Assembly: GCA_012034575.1 (NCBI GenBank) | Contig: JAAUPF010000055.1 | Span: forward strand, 1-36,424 | Direction of reading: 5' to 3' | Source of the DNA: Richelia sp. CSU_2_1 | Lineage (GTDB): Bacteria > Cyanobacteriota > Cyanobacteriia > Cyanobacteriales > Microcoleaceae | DNA length: 36,424 nucleotides | Shown here: piece after piece, positions 17,165-25,366 of the stretch | Layout of the letters: each line of letters begins with the position of its first letter | Numbering within the stretch: the first letter of the stretch is position 1 | Notes under the pieces: model-generated | Told to the model about the DNA's origin: nothing | Databases searched by the model: none | What the model saw: only the letters and a program-made list of their open reading frames with translations | Position numbers and translations under genes: made by a program

Positions 17165-17940
17165 ATGGAAATTTCAGCGATCGGGGTTAGTGCGAGTTTG
17201 ATGGCGGGCGGTGCGACATTTGTGGGCGCATTACCCGTACTATTTTGCGCAAAATGAGCGATCGTCTCATCACTATTATGTTAGGTTTTGGCGGCGGTGT
17301 CATGCTGGCTGCAACAGCTTTTTCGCTGCTGATTCCAGGGATTGAAGCGGCGGGCGAACTTTATGGCGCGAAGTCGTTGGTATTGGTGGTAATTACTTTG
17401 GGATTGGCGTTTGGGAGTTTGTTGCTATCAGTTATCCACCGCTTTGCACCCCACGAACATTTTATTAAAGGGGTGGATGGAACTAAGAGTAGTAGTTTAG
17501 CGCGAGTTTGGTTGTTTATCATTGCGATCGCCCTGCACAATTTCCCCGAAGGATTGGCGGTAGGAGTCAGTTTTGGCAGCGAAAATACCAGCGATGGAAT
17601 TATTACCGCCTTGGGAATCGGCTTGCAAAATATGCCAGAAGGCTTGATTGTAGCTGTATCTTTGATAGCTGAAGGATATCGGACGCGCTATGCTTTGTGG
17701 GTGAGTTTTTTGACGGCAATTATTGAGCCTGTGGGAAGTTTTGTAGGTTTTGGTTTGGTGAGTTTGGCTCGATCGGCTTTACCTTTGGCTTTGGCATTTG
17801 CGGCGGGTGCGATGCTGTTTGTAATTTGCGATGAAATTATCCCCGAATCCCACAAGCGAGGCAAAGAAAATGAAGGGACGATCGGGATTATTGCGGGATT
17901 TATTGTAATGGTAATGTTGGATATTGCTTTTGGTGGCTAG
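17165..17940 (+). pseudogene. ZIP family metal transporter, frameshifted near the N-terminus
   Basis: The native start is ATG 17165: MEISAIGVSASLMAGGATFV then GALPVLF, stopping soon after. The next frame from 17245 gives MSDRLITIMLGFGGGVMLAA and the rest of a ZIP (GufA-like) divalent cation transporter. It includes the metal-site helices IALHNFPEGLAVG and GLQNMPEGLIVAV, and CDEIIPESHKRG. One extra T in the T4 run at 17243-17246 joins the frames into 258 aa, the usual length. The 231-aa part starting at TTG 17245 retains most helices, but loses the first one. Either recent decay or a sequence error. It would move zinc or related metals into the cytoplasm. Confidence 0.8.
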
Positions 17941-18508
17941 GGCGATCGTGCAGTTTATTAAGAGTGTTAATCGCTCTGTTATAGTTATCTGTATCCTTTC
18001 GCTCCCCAAATAAATCTGCTGCTTTCAGAAAGTCAGCAATTGCACCCTCCTTGTCTCCTAATTGCGATCGAGAATTTCCCCGCTGGTAGTAGACATCTGC
18101 TAATTTAGGATTAATTTGCAAAGCTGCGTTGAAATCGGCGATCGCACCCCGATCGTCTCCTAATTGTAAGCGAACAACTCCCCGGTTGTAATAGGCTTCG
18201 GCAAAACCAGGATTAATTCGCAAAGCTTCGTTAAAATCGGCTAGCGCGCGCTGCTTTTCTCCTAATTGCGATCGAACAATTCCACGGTTGTAGTAGGCTT
18301 CAGCATCTGACGGATTAATTCGCAAAGCTTTGTTATAATTGGTTAGCGCACTCTGCTTGTCTCCCGATCGATAGCGGGCATTTCCCCTGTTGTAGTAATC
18401 AATAGCATCTGACGGCTTTATTCGCAAAGCTTTGTTAGAATCGGCTAGCGCATCCTGCTTGTTTCTTAAACCATTAAAGGCGATGAGAAATTTGTGAAAT
18501 AAGTTCAT
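17900..18508 (-). CDS. TPR repeat protein
   Basis: 202-aa protein with four to five tetratricopeptide repeats of 34 residues (patterns such as AEAYYNRGIVRSQLGEKQRA, AIADFNAALQINPKL). The consensus A/Y/G/P positions are kept across repeats, and the units are nearly identical, pointing to recent internal duplication. It is a protein-interaction scaffold; no enzymatic domain or signal peptide is clear. Its 3' end overlaps the convergent ZIP gene by about 41 bp, and the last 15 or so residues may lie outside the ancestral protein. Confidence 0.85.
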   Translation of the reverse strand: MNLFHKFLIAFNGLRNKQDALADSNKALRIKPSDAIDYYNRGNARYRSGDKQSALTNYNKALRINPSDAEAYYNRGIVRSQLGEKQRALADFNEALRINPGFAEAYYNRGVVRLQLGDDRGAIADFNAALQINPKLADVYYQRGNSRSQLGDKEGAIADFLKAADLFGERKDTDNYNRAINTLNKLHDRPSHQKQYPTLPLQ

Positions 18509-19002
18509 TGCGATCGGAGGTTTGCGATCGGATTTCGCAAATAGGAAAACTTGTACTTGATATAGTTATCGAAACTACTTCTCATGTCAATTCATAAAAT
18601 TCATAACTTAAAGTCATAAACTTCATATTTGTAATAAGTAAGTCGGCGTGAATATTTATCTTTGGCGTCAGCTAGGAGTCAGGAGACAGGAGTCAAGAGG
18701 GTTTGAGTGCGAGCTATATTTCGTTACCTAGTTTTGTTTATTTGCGCCTTTCTACTTAAGTTATTTTAAGAAGTATGCTCGCGATCGAACTTAATTTAGA
18801 GTTTTTTTGTCCAGCAGAGTGCGGTTGACAATTGACCGTCATTGCCAGCACAATATTCAAATAGCCTCACCGCCAACTATGACCGGACATCACCAATCCA
18901 TCATCGACCAGTTCGCCCGTCAGGCAATTCCATTCTCTAAAGTGCGCGTCTAAAGCCCAGTCTCAAAGTTGCAAAAATACTAATAACTAATAACTAATAA
19001 AT
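18509..19002. other. long intergenic region with repeats and a gene relic
   Basis: AT-rich DNA between divergent TPR and radical-SAM genes. It holds a caggagacaggagtcaag-type direct repeat near 18676-18695, the methyltransferase-like relic at 18879-18953, and ctaataa heptamers at about 18981-18999 right before the radical-SAM ATG. No other gene is seen. Confidence 0.55.
18879..18953 (+). pseudogene. possible N-terminal relic of a SAM methyltransferase
   Basis: A 24-aa ORF reading MTGHHQSIIDQFARQAIPFS. The pattern SIIDQF-x-RQA-x-PF is how many class I methyltransferases of the UbiE-like group begin. The rest of the gene is absent. Short, so uncertain. Confidence 0.35.
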
Positions 19003-20460
19003 ATGAGCGAATTATCCACCAGTCCCGCCTTAATTACCACAGTAATACCCGACAGCATCGCCGCCGAGATGGGATTTGAACCGGGAGATGCGATCGTTGC
19101 CGTTAACGGTCAAAAACCCCGCGATTTAATCGACTATCAATTTCTGTGCGCCGACGAATTTCTGGAACTCGAAGTATTAGATGCTAAAGGCAAAACCCAC
19201 AAGTTAGAAATAGAAAAAGAGTATGACGAAGATTTAGGATTGGAATTTGAGACAGCTCTTTTTGACGGGTTAATTCAGTGCAACAATCGCTGCCCGTTTT
19301 GCTTTATCGACCAACAACCTCCGGGAAAGCGCGAAACTCTTTATCTCAAAGATGATGATTATCGACTCAGTTTCCTTTACGGTAGCTATCTAACTCTGAC
19401 AAATTTGTCGCAGCGGGAATGGGAGAGAATCGAACAAATGCGACTTTCTCCCCTCTACGTTTCCGTACACGCTACCGAACCGGAAGTGCGAATTCGACTG
19501 TTGAAAAATTCCCGTGCCGGTCAGATTTTAGAACAAATTAAATGGTTTCAAGAACGCCGCTTGCAAATTCACGCTCAAGTTGTGGTTTGTCCGGGGATTA
19601 ATGACGGCGAACATTTAGAACGCACTCTGTTGGATTTGGCAAAGTTTCATACTGGAAATATCCCGGCTGTGGCTTCGGTGGCTGTGGTGCCCGTCGGTTT
19701 AACTCGCTTTCGCCCTGCTGAAGATGAATTGATTGCGGTAACGCCGGAAAAAGCGCGGGAAGTTATCGCGCAAGTGCGGCAAATTCAAGCAGTTTTGAGT
19801 CAGGGGAAAAGCGGGAAAAAGGCGAAGCAAAAAAGTTTAAAATCTACCCCCCCCAGCCCCCCCTTACTAAGGGGGGGAGAAGATTTAGTAGTAGATTTAG
19901 CAGGTTTAAATGTTGGAAAGTCGGGCTGTATTTGGCTGGCTGATGAGTGGTTTTTAATTGCAGGCGAGGAGTTGCCACAGGCTGAGGATTATGCAGATTA
20001 CCCGCAAATTGGCAATGGTGTGGGTTCGATCCGGCAGTTTATCCAACAGTTTGAAACGGCTTTTGAGAAAACGAAAATTGCAAAAGTTAACCCGCCGCGA
20101 AAACTAATTTGGGTGGTGGGAAATGCTGTCGAAAAAGCTTTTGACCCCATAGTGCGCCAACTAAATCAAATTCCCGGCTTAGAAGTTAATATGGTAGCTC
20201 TGTGCAGCAAGTATTGGGGGCAGCAAATTACTGTCACCGGTTTGCTTACCGGACAAGATTTGGCTTCGGCTTTGCAGGGCAGGGATTTGGGAGACGGCAT
20301 CTTGTTGCCTTCGGTAATGCTAAAACAGGGGGAACCGCGTTTTTTGGACGACATGACTGTTGCCGAACTCGCTGCTTTCCTGAAAACGGAGATTTTTCCA
20401 GTTAATGGAGTTGAGGAACTAATCTCAAGGGCGATCGGTCTGGGAACGGTTGACAGTTGA
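19003..20460 (+). CDS. DUF512 radical-SAM protein, cyanobacterial type, with in-frame repeat insertion
   Basis: 485-aa protein of the cyanobacterial Fe-S oxidoreductase family with DUF512. Order: PDZ-like N-terminal domain (residues 1-75, AAEMGFEPGDAIVAVNGQKP); radical-SAM-like core with the C-x3-C-x2-C cluster site CNNRCPFC near residue 92; then the DUF512 domain containing VVPVGLTRFR and ending LPSVMLKQGEPRFLDD. The reaction is unknown. Two oddities. First, residues about 272-295 (KSLKSTPPSPPLLRGGED) are translated repeat DNA inserted in frame before VVDLAGLN. Second, the last residues TVDS and the stop come from a GTTGACA heptamer array. The ATG follows ctaataa heptamers, so no SD is present. 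Confidence 0.9.
   Translation: MSELSTSPALITTVIPDSIAAEMGFEPGDAIVAVNGQKPRDLIDYQFLCADEFLELEVLDAKGKTHKLEIEKEYDEDLGLEFETALFDGLIQCNNRCPFCFIDQQPPGKRETLYLKDDDYRLSFLYGSYLTLTNLSQREWERIEQMRLSPLYVSVHATEPEVRIRLLKNSRAGQILEQIKWFQERRLQIHAQVVVCPGINDGEHLERTLLDLAKFHTGNIPAVASVAVVPVGLTRFRPAEDELIAVTPEKAREVIAQVRQIQAVLSQGKSGKKAKQKSLKSTPPSPPLLRGGEDLVVDLAGLNVGKSGCIWLADEWFLIAGEELPQAEDYADYPQIGNGVGSIRQFIQQFETAFEKTKIAKVNPPRKLIWVVGNAVEKAFDPIVRQLNQIPGLEVNMVALCSKYWGQQITVTGLLTGQDLASALQGRDLGDGILLPSVMLKQGEPRFLDDMTVAELAAFLKTEIFPVNGVEELISRAIGLGTVDS
19847..19878. repeat. C-rich palindromic repeat inside the radical-SAM gene
   Basis: C8-AG-C7 followed by TTACTAA and G7, the same element as in purL (2463-2494) and between genes at 32803-32827. 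It keeps the reading frame here and adds the peptide PPSPPLLRGG. Confidence 0.85.
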
Positions 20461-20490
20461 CAGTTGACAGTTGACAGTTGACAGTTGATA
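20449..20490. repeat. heptamer array, six GTTGACA units
   Basis: Five GTTGACA units and one GTTGATA. It begins inside the last codons of the radical-SAM gene and gives its TGA stop. More cagttgac units follow at 20521-20532. The rest of the gap to 20765 holds no gene that I recognise. Confidence 0.9.
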
Positions 20491-20765
20491 GTCAATCCTT
20501 CGACTTCGATCTGGACAGCGCAGTTGACAGTTGATAATAGCATACAGGTTGACGGTTGAGAGTGAGGTTTTGAAGAGGGAGATTTAAACTCTGTTTTAAA
20601 AACAATTGCGTCGGTTTGAGAACGGCGGCGGCTAATAACCCTTGATGTTTGGTAAGATTGGTAAGCTGTAAATCTCGATCGAGCTTTCAACAGGTTACGA
20701 GTGACAACTTGAGACCGAATCGTGTTCTAGAATTGTCTCTGGAATTGCAGGTTAATTAAGAAATT

Positions 20766-22619
20766 ATGCGTGTTTTTCATCAAATTGTGGTATTGGGAGT
20801 GGGCGCTGCAATTACTTTCAGCAATGTGGGACAGAGTGCTGCGGCACAACCTCCGGTTCAGTCCCCCGAAAACTCGCCCCAGAGCGATCGACTCCAACTT
20901 GCACCCGACGGGGTAGAATCAGCTCCGAATCTAATGCCGGAAACAGCATCAGAATCGGGAGGGGCGGTTGCAGTAGAGCAAATCACAGCAGAGTTCGATC
21001 GGCAAGCAACAGCAAGCGCTCAGCCGCCAGAGGTTCAATCCCAACAGCCAACAGCCGAAAAAGCAGCAAAACTTCCCGATGCTCAGAAAGCGGAGACACT
21101 CGCACAAGCAACACCGCCTCCGGCCCCCAACCCAGTGCCGGTACCTATCGTCCCAACACCAGCCCCGCGCAACACGCCGCTCGAAAATTTCCCTCCCGTT
21201 ACTCCCAAGGGAATTTTAGACACCCAACCTCCCAGCTTCCTGGAACCCAACCCGAACCCGCTGAATTTTCCGACTCAGCCGGATGATGTGAGGATCGAGC
21301 AAATTCAGCCGATTACCTTGCAGCAAGCGGTTGACTTGGCGCGCCGCAACAGCCAAACCGTGCAAATCGCCGAACAGCAAGTCCAACAAAGCCGAGCCGC
21401 CCTGCGGGAACAGCAAGCCGCTTTGTATCCAGACCTTACTTTTCAAATGGACGCCAGCCGATCCGTGACGGCGGGCGGAGAACTCGGAGTGCGAGCCCAG
21501 CAGCGCCGTCTCAATAACTTACAAAACCGACCGCCCGACGCTCCCGACCCCCAAAATTTCGGCAGCAACGCTCTCAACAGCACTTTGCAGTTGAGCTACG
21601 ACTTCGATTTGTTCGGCCGCCGCAACGCTAACATCCGCGCCGCTGAAGAACAGGTGCGGTTTCGGGAACTGGAAGTAGAACGCCAAGCTGAAGAGCTCCG
21701 CTTTGACGTTACCGAGTCTTACTACAACCTGCAAGATGCCGACGGACAAGTTGCAATCCGCCAAGCTTCGGTGCGCAACGCCCAGCAAAGTTTGCGGGAT
21801 GCGGAAGCTTTGGAACGGGCTGGAGTGGGAACGCGGTTTGCGGTGTTGCAGGCTCAGGCAAATTTGGCTAACGAACAGCAGCGCCTCGCCGAGGCTCGCC
21901 GCGACCAGCGAGTCGCCCAGCGCCGCCTGTCTGAGATTTTGAATATCAGCCAGTCGTCGAATTTGACGGCGGCCGACCCGGTAGAACAAGCGGGTTCTTG
22001 GCGGCTGTCTTTGGAAGAGAGCATCGTACTGGCTTTTAAGAATCGCGCTGAGTTGGAACAGCAGTTGGTGCAGCGCGATATCAGCAAGCAGCAAAGGCGA
22101 TCGATTTTGGCGGGGCGCTGGCCTCAATTGGGCGTTTCCGCTGCTTACAACGTGCTCGGTCAAGACCCTGACGATCCGAACCCGTTTGCGGCTCGCGGCT
22201 GGGCGGACGGGTATTCGGTACGGGCGACTTTGACTTGGAATATTTTCGATGGGGGCGCGACGCAAGCGAGGGCGAGACAGCGCGAGGTGGATATCAAGAT
22301 TGCCGAAGGTCGGTTCGATCAAGTTCGCAATCAAGTGCGCCGGGAAGTGGAACAGGCGTATTTTGGCTTGGAGTCGAGTTTTGAGAATATCGAAACTTCG
22401 GAGGCGGGGGTGTTGCAGGCTAGGGAAGCTTTGCGTTTGGCGAGGCTGCGGTTTCAAGCTGGGGTGGGCACTCAGACGGATGTGATTCAGGCAGAAACGG
22501 ATTTGACCAGGGCTGAGAGAAACCGCTTGTTGGCAATTATTGGCTACAATCGATCGCTCTCGTCTCTCCAACGGGCCGTCACCAATCTCCCGAGTAATGA
22601 CCTTTCGGACACTCCTTAA
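20766..22619 (+). CDS. TolC family outer-membrane protein
   Basis: 617-aa outer-membrane efflux protein. It has a signal peptide (about residues 1-27, ending QSAAAQ), a long Pro/Gln/Ala-rich linker to about residue 175, then two TolC-type repeats. The first opens with ITLQQAVDLARRNSQTVQIA and contains LQLSYDFDLFGRRNANIRAA; the second contains VRATLTWNIFDGGATQARAR. Long coiled-coil helices run between (REQQAALYPDL, ARLRFQAGVGTQTDVIQAET). It forms the trimeric channel for export systems; the inner-membrane partners are not adjacent. Length is larger than E. coli TolC because of the linker, common in cyanobacteria. Confidence 0.93.
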   Translation: MRVFHQIVVLGVGAAITFSNVGQSAAAQPPVQSPENSPQSDRLQLAPDGVESAPNLMPETASESGGAVAVEQITAEFDRQATASAQPPEVQSQQPTAEKAAKLPDAQKAETLAQATPPPAPNPVPVPIVPTPAPRNTPLENFPPVTPKGILDTQPPSFLEPNPNPLNFPTQPDDVRIEQIQPITLQQAVDLARRNSQTVQIAEQQVQQSRAALREQQAALYPDLTFQMDASRSVTAGGELGVRAQQRRLNNLQNRPPDAPDPQNFGSNALNSTLQLSYDFDLFGRRNANIRAAEEQVRFRELEVERQAEELRFDVTESYYNLQDADGQVAIRQASVRNAQQSLRDAEALERAGVGTRFAVLQAQANLANEQQRLAEARRDQRVAQRRLSEILNISQSSNLTAADPVEQAGSWRLSLEESIVLAFKNRAELEQQLVQRDISKQQRRSILAGRWPQLGVSAAYNVLGQDPDDPNPFAARGWADGYSVRATLTWNIFDGGATQARARQREVDIKIAEGRFDQVRNQVRREVEQAYFGLESSFENIETSEAGVLQAREALRLARLRFQAGVGTQTDVIQAETDLTRAERNRLLAIIGYNRSLSSLQRAVTNLPSNDLSDTP

Positions 22620-22620
22620 A

Positions 22621-22700
22621 CAGTTGACAGTTGACAGTTGACAGTTGACAGTTGACAGTTGACAGTTGACAGTTGGTAAGTGGTAATTGGTCATTGGGAA
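22621..22700. repeat. heptamer array, seven GTTGACA units
   Basis: Seven perfect GTTGACA units (22623-22671) start 4 bp after the TolC stop and change into ggtaatt-type units, followed by a pyrimidine-rich stretch to about 22750. Confidence 0.9.
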
Positions 22701-22814
22701 TTCTCCCCCTCTCCCCCTCTTCCACTCTCTCCCTCTCCTCTTCTTTCTTAGAGATCGACATATTAGTTAATATTCTGTAATAGACCTCTATGTCAAAAGT
22801 GTAAGGAACGGGCA

Positions 22815-23111
22815 ATGGCCAATATCAAGTTTGTCAAGGAAAATAAGGAAGTCATTGCAGCAGACGGAGCGAATTTGAGGCTCAAGGCTCTAGAAAACCG
22901 CATCGACTTGTACACTTTTTCGGGAAAGATGATGAATTGCGGGGGCTACGGTCAGTGCGGCACCTGCATTGTGGAAATTGTCGAAGGAAGCGAAAATCTT
23001 TCGCCTCGCACTGACTTTGAGAACCGCAAGCTGAAGAAAAAGCCGGAAAGCTACCGGTTGGCTTGTCAAGCTTTGGTCAACGGCCCGGTAAGCGTGAAGA
23101 CTAAGCCCTAA
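22815..23111 (+). CDS. [2Fe-2S] ferredoxin-like protein
   Basis: 98-aa protein of the adrenodoxin/plant-type ferredoxin fold. Cluster cysteines are C42, C48, C51 ([10 protein letters not shown]) and C84 (RLACQ), the C-x5-C-x2-C...C pattern. It is a soluble electron carrier or cluster protein; the partner is not known. AAGGA lies 7 nt before the ATG. The gene directly precedes psbM on the same strand, an arrangement I recall from other cyanobacteria, so a tie to photosynthetic electron flow is possible but inferred. Confidence 0.88.
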   Translation: MANIKFVKENKEVIAADGANLRLKALENRIDLYTFSGKMMNCGGYGQCGTCIVEIVEGSENLSPRTDFENRKLKKKPESYRLACQALVNGPVSVKTKP

Positions 23112-23128
23112 CTGGGGGCAAGAAGTCT

Positions 23129-23156
23129 GTTGATAGTTGACAGTTGACAGTTGACA
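23129..23156. repeat. short GTTGACA heptamer array
   Basis: Three to four units between the ferredoxin-like gene and psbM, followed by a C/G-rich short repeat (tcgggccttcgggctttcgg). Confidence 0.85.
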
Positions 23157-23258
23157 TTCGGGCCTTCGGGCTTTCGGACTCTCTCGCTCTGTAACATACC
23201 TTTGATGGTATTCTAGTTTTGTGTGTTTTTCTATTTGCCGATCGAGGCGGGCGTCATC

Positions 23259-23372
23259 ATGGAAACTAACGATCTAGGGTTTGTGGCAACCATTCTGTTT
23301 GTATTGGTTCCCAGTGTTTTTCTCATCATTCTTTACATTCAAACAGCTAGCCGCCAAGGCAAAAAAGATTAA
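23259..23372 (+). CDS. psbM: photosystem II reaction centre protein M
   Basis: 37-aa single-span membrane protein: [20 protein letters not shown], then [17 protein letters not shown]. PsbM has one helix and sits at the interface of the photosystem II dimer in the thylakoid membrane. Residues 5-27 are the transmembrane helix; the DLGF...LFVLVP...ILYIQTASR pattern is diagnostic. Length fits the family. A strong terminator follows about 40 bp downstream, so the transcript probably ends there. It identifies the host as an oxygenic phototroph. Confidence 0.95.
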   Translation: METNDLGFVATILFVLVPSVFLIILYIQTASRQGKKD

Positions 23373-23412
23373 GCGACTGCTGATATTTTTTGTCGGGCTT
23401 TGCTGTTTGTTG

Positions 23413-23449
23413 AAAAAGTGCCACTAGCTTTTTGCTGTGGCGCTTTTTT
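23413..23449 (+). terminator. intrinsic terminator of psbM
   Basis: Stem AAAAAGTGCCAC / GTGGCGCTTTTT (one G-U pair) with a loop of about 12 nt, ending in T6. Correctly placed after psbM. Confidence 0.8.
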
Positions 23450-23488
23450 AGTTGAAGGAAGAAGTCAGTCGATCGTTGGGAATTTGTA

Positions 23489-23557
23489 AGGAGTTTTGAG
23501 TTTTGAGTTAAAGACATTTCTTAATTCACAACTCAAAACTTAAAACTCAGAACTAAT
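23489..23557. repeat. inverted TTTTGAG heptamer pair between convergent genes
   Basis: gagttttgagttttgagtt is followed about 20 bp later by the complementary aactcaaaacttaaaactc. It can fold into a long AT-rich hairpin between psbM and the universal stress protein gene. It could end transcription from both sides. Confidence 0.65.
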
Positions 23558-23559
23558 AA

Positions 23560-24414
23560 CTAAGCTGCTGGGGTGCGGGCTAGCAATACGGGACAGGTGG
23601 CATAGACTCGCACGTAATCTGATAGAGAATTTCCCAACAGCCGATCGAGATCGACGAAACTTTTAGCTATGTTGGGGCGGCGATCGGGCGAACCGAGCAC
23701 TAATAAATCGGCGTTCATTTCATCGGCAATCCGACAAATTGTTTCCCCAGGCTTGCCTGTGGCCGTGACACAGCGGTAGCTGACTCCCATTTGTTTTGCA
23801 AGTGCTACAGCGGGCGCTAATGTGGGGTCTTTTTCAGCATTTGCTGTTAAATCTTCGCTGGATTTTCCAGTCAAATCTTTGGTAACGTGAATTAAAATTA
23901 TCTCTGAACCGCTCACTTCTTTGACTAAAGATAGGGCGATTTCTAAGGATTGTTTGGCGGATTCAGATTTGTCGATCGCTACCATCACGCGCTTGATTTT
24001 TTTGACGTAGATGTCGTCTTTTACTAACAGCATCGGTCGCGATGTTAGCTGGAAAACATACTGGCTGACTGAGTTTTCCAAAATCGATTGCAGCCTGCCG
24101 AGTCCCCGCGAACCCATAATTACTAAGTCGGATTGTTCTTCTTCTGCAACTTGGCAAACTGTGGTTTTAGGATCTCCCTGTTTGAGTCGGGGATTGACTT
24201 TGCTGGGGTCGATTTTTAAAGACTGGATTGCTTGTGCTAAAATCTTTCCTCCTTCTTCCAATTTTTCGGCCATGCCGTCGGAAGTTACTTGAGGCGGAAC
24301 GACGTGCAAAACGGTGACAGCAGCTTGTTGCAATGAAGGGATGTCCATCAACATATTAAACATCTCTTCGCACAGACCTCGACCGGCTACAGCTACTAAA
24401 ATTTTTTCTATCAT
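23560..24414 (-). CDS. universal stress protein, two UspA domains
   Basis: 284-aa tandem UspA protein. Domain 1 (residues 1-135) starts MIEKILVAVAGRGLCEEMFN and contains LVIMGSRGLGRLQSILENSV. Domain 2 (about 140-280) starts RVMVAIDKSESAKQSLEIAL and contains DLLVLGSPDRRPNIAKSF. The G-x2-G-x9-G-S/T type nucleotide-binding loop is partly preserved in domain 1 (GSRGLGRLQSILENSVS) and degenerate in domain 2 (GSPDRRP). Domain 1 also starts with AGRG where D-GS is common, so ATP binding may differ between the halves. It is a cytoplasmic stress-linked protein; the exact role is unknown. Convergent with psbM. Confidence 0.92.
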   Translation of the reverse strand: MIEKILVAVAGRGLCEEMFNMLMDIPSLQQAAVTVLHVVPPQVTSDGMAEKLEEGGKILAQAIQSLKIDPSKVNPRLKQGDPKTTVCQVAEEEQSDLVIMGSRGLGRLQSILENSVSQYVFQLTSRPMLLVKDDIYVKKIKRVMVAIDKSESAKQSLEIALSLVKEVSGSEIILIHVTKDLTGKSSEDLTANAEKDPTLAPAVALAKQMGVSYRCVTATGKPGETICRIADEMNADLLVLGSPDRRPNIAKSFVDLDRLLGNSLSDYVRVYATCPVLLARTPAA

Positions 24415-24570
24415 GGTTTTTTTTGACGGTGAAAATTGTTGAGTTTTGTTGTGCGGCGTTAAACTAGGGCATCGGTACTCTAGTTTCTTAACTTAGGACT
24501 AAAATCCAGCATAGACCTGAAGTTTGTCCTATGATTTGTAGAAATGTAGCGTTTTGGAACGATTTGTAAC

Positions 24571-25065
24571 GTGTTGGAGAACGATCGAACTCAACCGGAA
24601 CTGGCACAGGCAGGCGCGATTCAGAGCTTGTCTGCGGGCGAATACGGCGGCTGGTTTGAATATTTGGTGCGAGTGTACCCTCACCATACGGACTACGGCG
24701 GTATGGTGTGGCACGGAACTTACCTGGCTTGGATGGAAGAAGCGCGGGTGGAAAGTTTGCGATCGATCGGGATCGAGTATGCTGATTGGGTTGCCCAGGG
24801 CTTGGAATTGCCGGTGGTGGAACTTTCGATCCGCTACCACCGGGCAGTGCAGATGGGGCAAGCTGTGGCGGTGAGGACGCGGATGGCTGCGGGCGAGGGA
24901 GTGCGGCTGCTGTGGGATTACGAAATTCGATCGGCCGACGGTAAGGAATTGTACGCGACGGCACAGGTTACGCTGGTAGGGGTCGATCGAGAAAAGGGCA
25001 AGATTATCCGCCAGTTGCCGCCCGCGCTGAAAGATGCTTTGACGAGGCTTTCTGCGAAATCGTGA
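24571..25065 (+). CDS. acyl-CoA thioesterase, 4HBT-like hotdog fold
   Basis: 164-aa hotdog thioesterase. The signature RVYPHHTDYGGMVWHGTYLAWMEEAR (residues about 33-58) holds the active-site Asp of the 4-hydroxybenzoyl-CoA thioesterase family, followed by ELPVVELSIRYHRAVQMGQAV. It hydrolyses acyl-CoA or acyl-ACP thioesters. The substrate is open; in cyanobacteria such proteins include DHNA-CoA thioesterase for phylloquinone, but this cannot be assigned here. The start is GTG 24571; the first 25 residues are variable. Divergent from the universal stress gene, with about 155 bp between. Confidence 0.88.
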   Translation: MLENDRTQPELAQAGAIQSLSAGEYGGWFEYLVRVYPHHTDYGGMVWHGTYLAWMEEARVESLRSIGIEYADWVAQGLELPVVELSIRYHRAVQMGQAVAVRTRMAAGEGVRLLWDYEIRSADGKELYATAQVTLVGVDREKGKIIRQLPPALKDALTRLSAKS

Positions 25066-25124
25066 ATTATCGTCTCCAATCCGCTTTAAAAAATCCCCAA
25101 ACTCGCCGATTCAAAGGGCGATTC

Positions 25125-25185
25125 TCCCGTACAGGCGCTTCGCGAAGGCGGGCGATTCCCTCTGCTACGCTTCGCCGCGACACAA
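25125..25185. repeat. GCGCTTCGCGAA-type dispersed repeat
   Basis: Contains tacaggcgcttcgcgaaggc and ctctgctacgcttcgccgcg, a type of GC-rich repeat common in filamentous cyanobacterial genomes. A frame across it has no protein-like content. Confidence 0.6.
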
Positions 25186-25230
25186 ATTTGCCTCCCGCGC
25201 CAACTGGGAAATCACAAACACCTACCGTTG

Positions 25231-25257
25231 TAGGGACACAGCAATGCTGTGTCCCTA
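25231..25257. repeat. perfect 13-1-13 palindrome
   Basis: TAGGGACACAGCA, a central A, then TGCTGTGTCCCTA: 27 bp without mismatch. Lies after the thioesterase gene. It may fold as a terminator-like hairpin or be a mobile palindromic repeat. Confidence 0.85.
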
Positions 25258-25366
25258 TTGTGTTTGGGCCTATACGAATTCTTTGGGACGGGTTTGATAT
25301 TATTTAAGCCGGATTTAGAATCAAGCAGTTTGCCAATTTTTGTACTGAATTTAGGAATCGTTAATA

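Noticed and set aside
20166-20690. Open frame antisense to the end of the radical-SAM gene
   Set aside because: About a quarter is translated heptamer array and the rest is opposite a conserved domain.
21519-22694. 391-codon open frame antisense to the TolC-like gene
   Set aside because: It mirrors a GC-rich coding region with strong TolC homology, begins in heptamer repeats, and has an Arg/Ser/Leu-rich composition typical of shadow frames.
24488-24964. Open frame antisense to the thioesterase gene
   Set aside because: Pro/Ser/Arg-rich shadow of a well-supported hotdog thioesterase; no recognisable domain.
25062-25307. 81-codon frame overlapping the thioesterase stop by ATGA-like spacing
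   Set aside because: Most of it reads through a GC-rich dispersed repeat and the 27-bp palindrome; composition is not protein-like.
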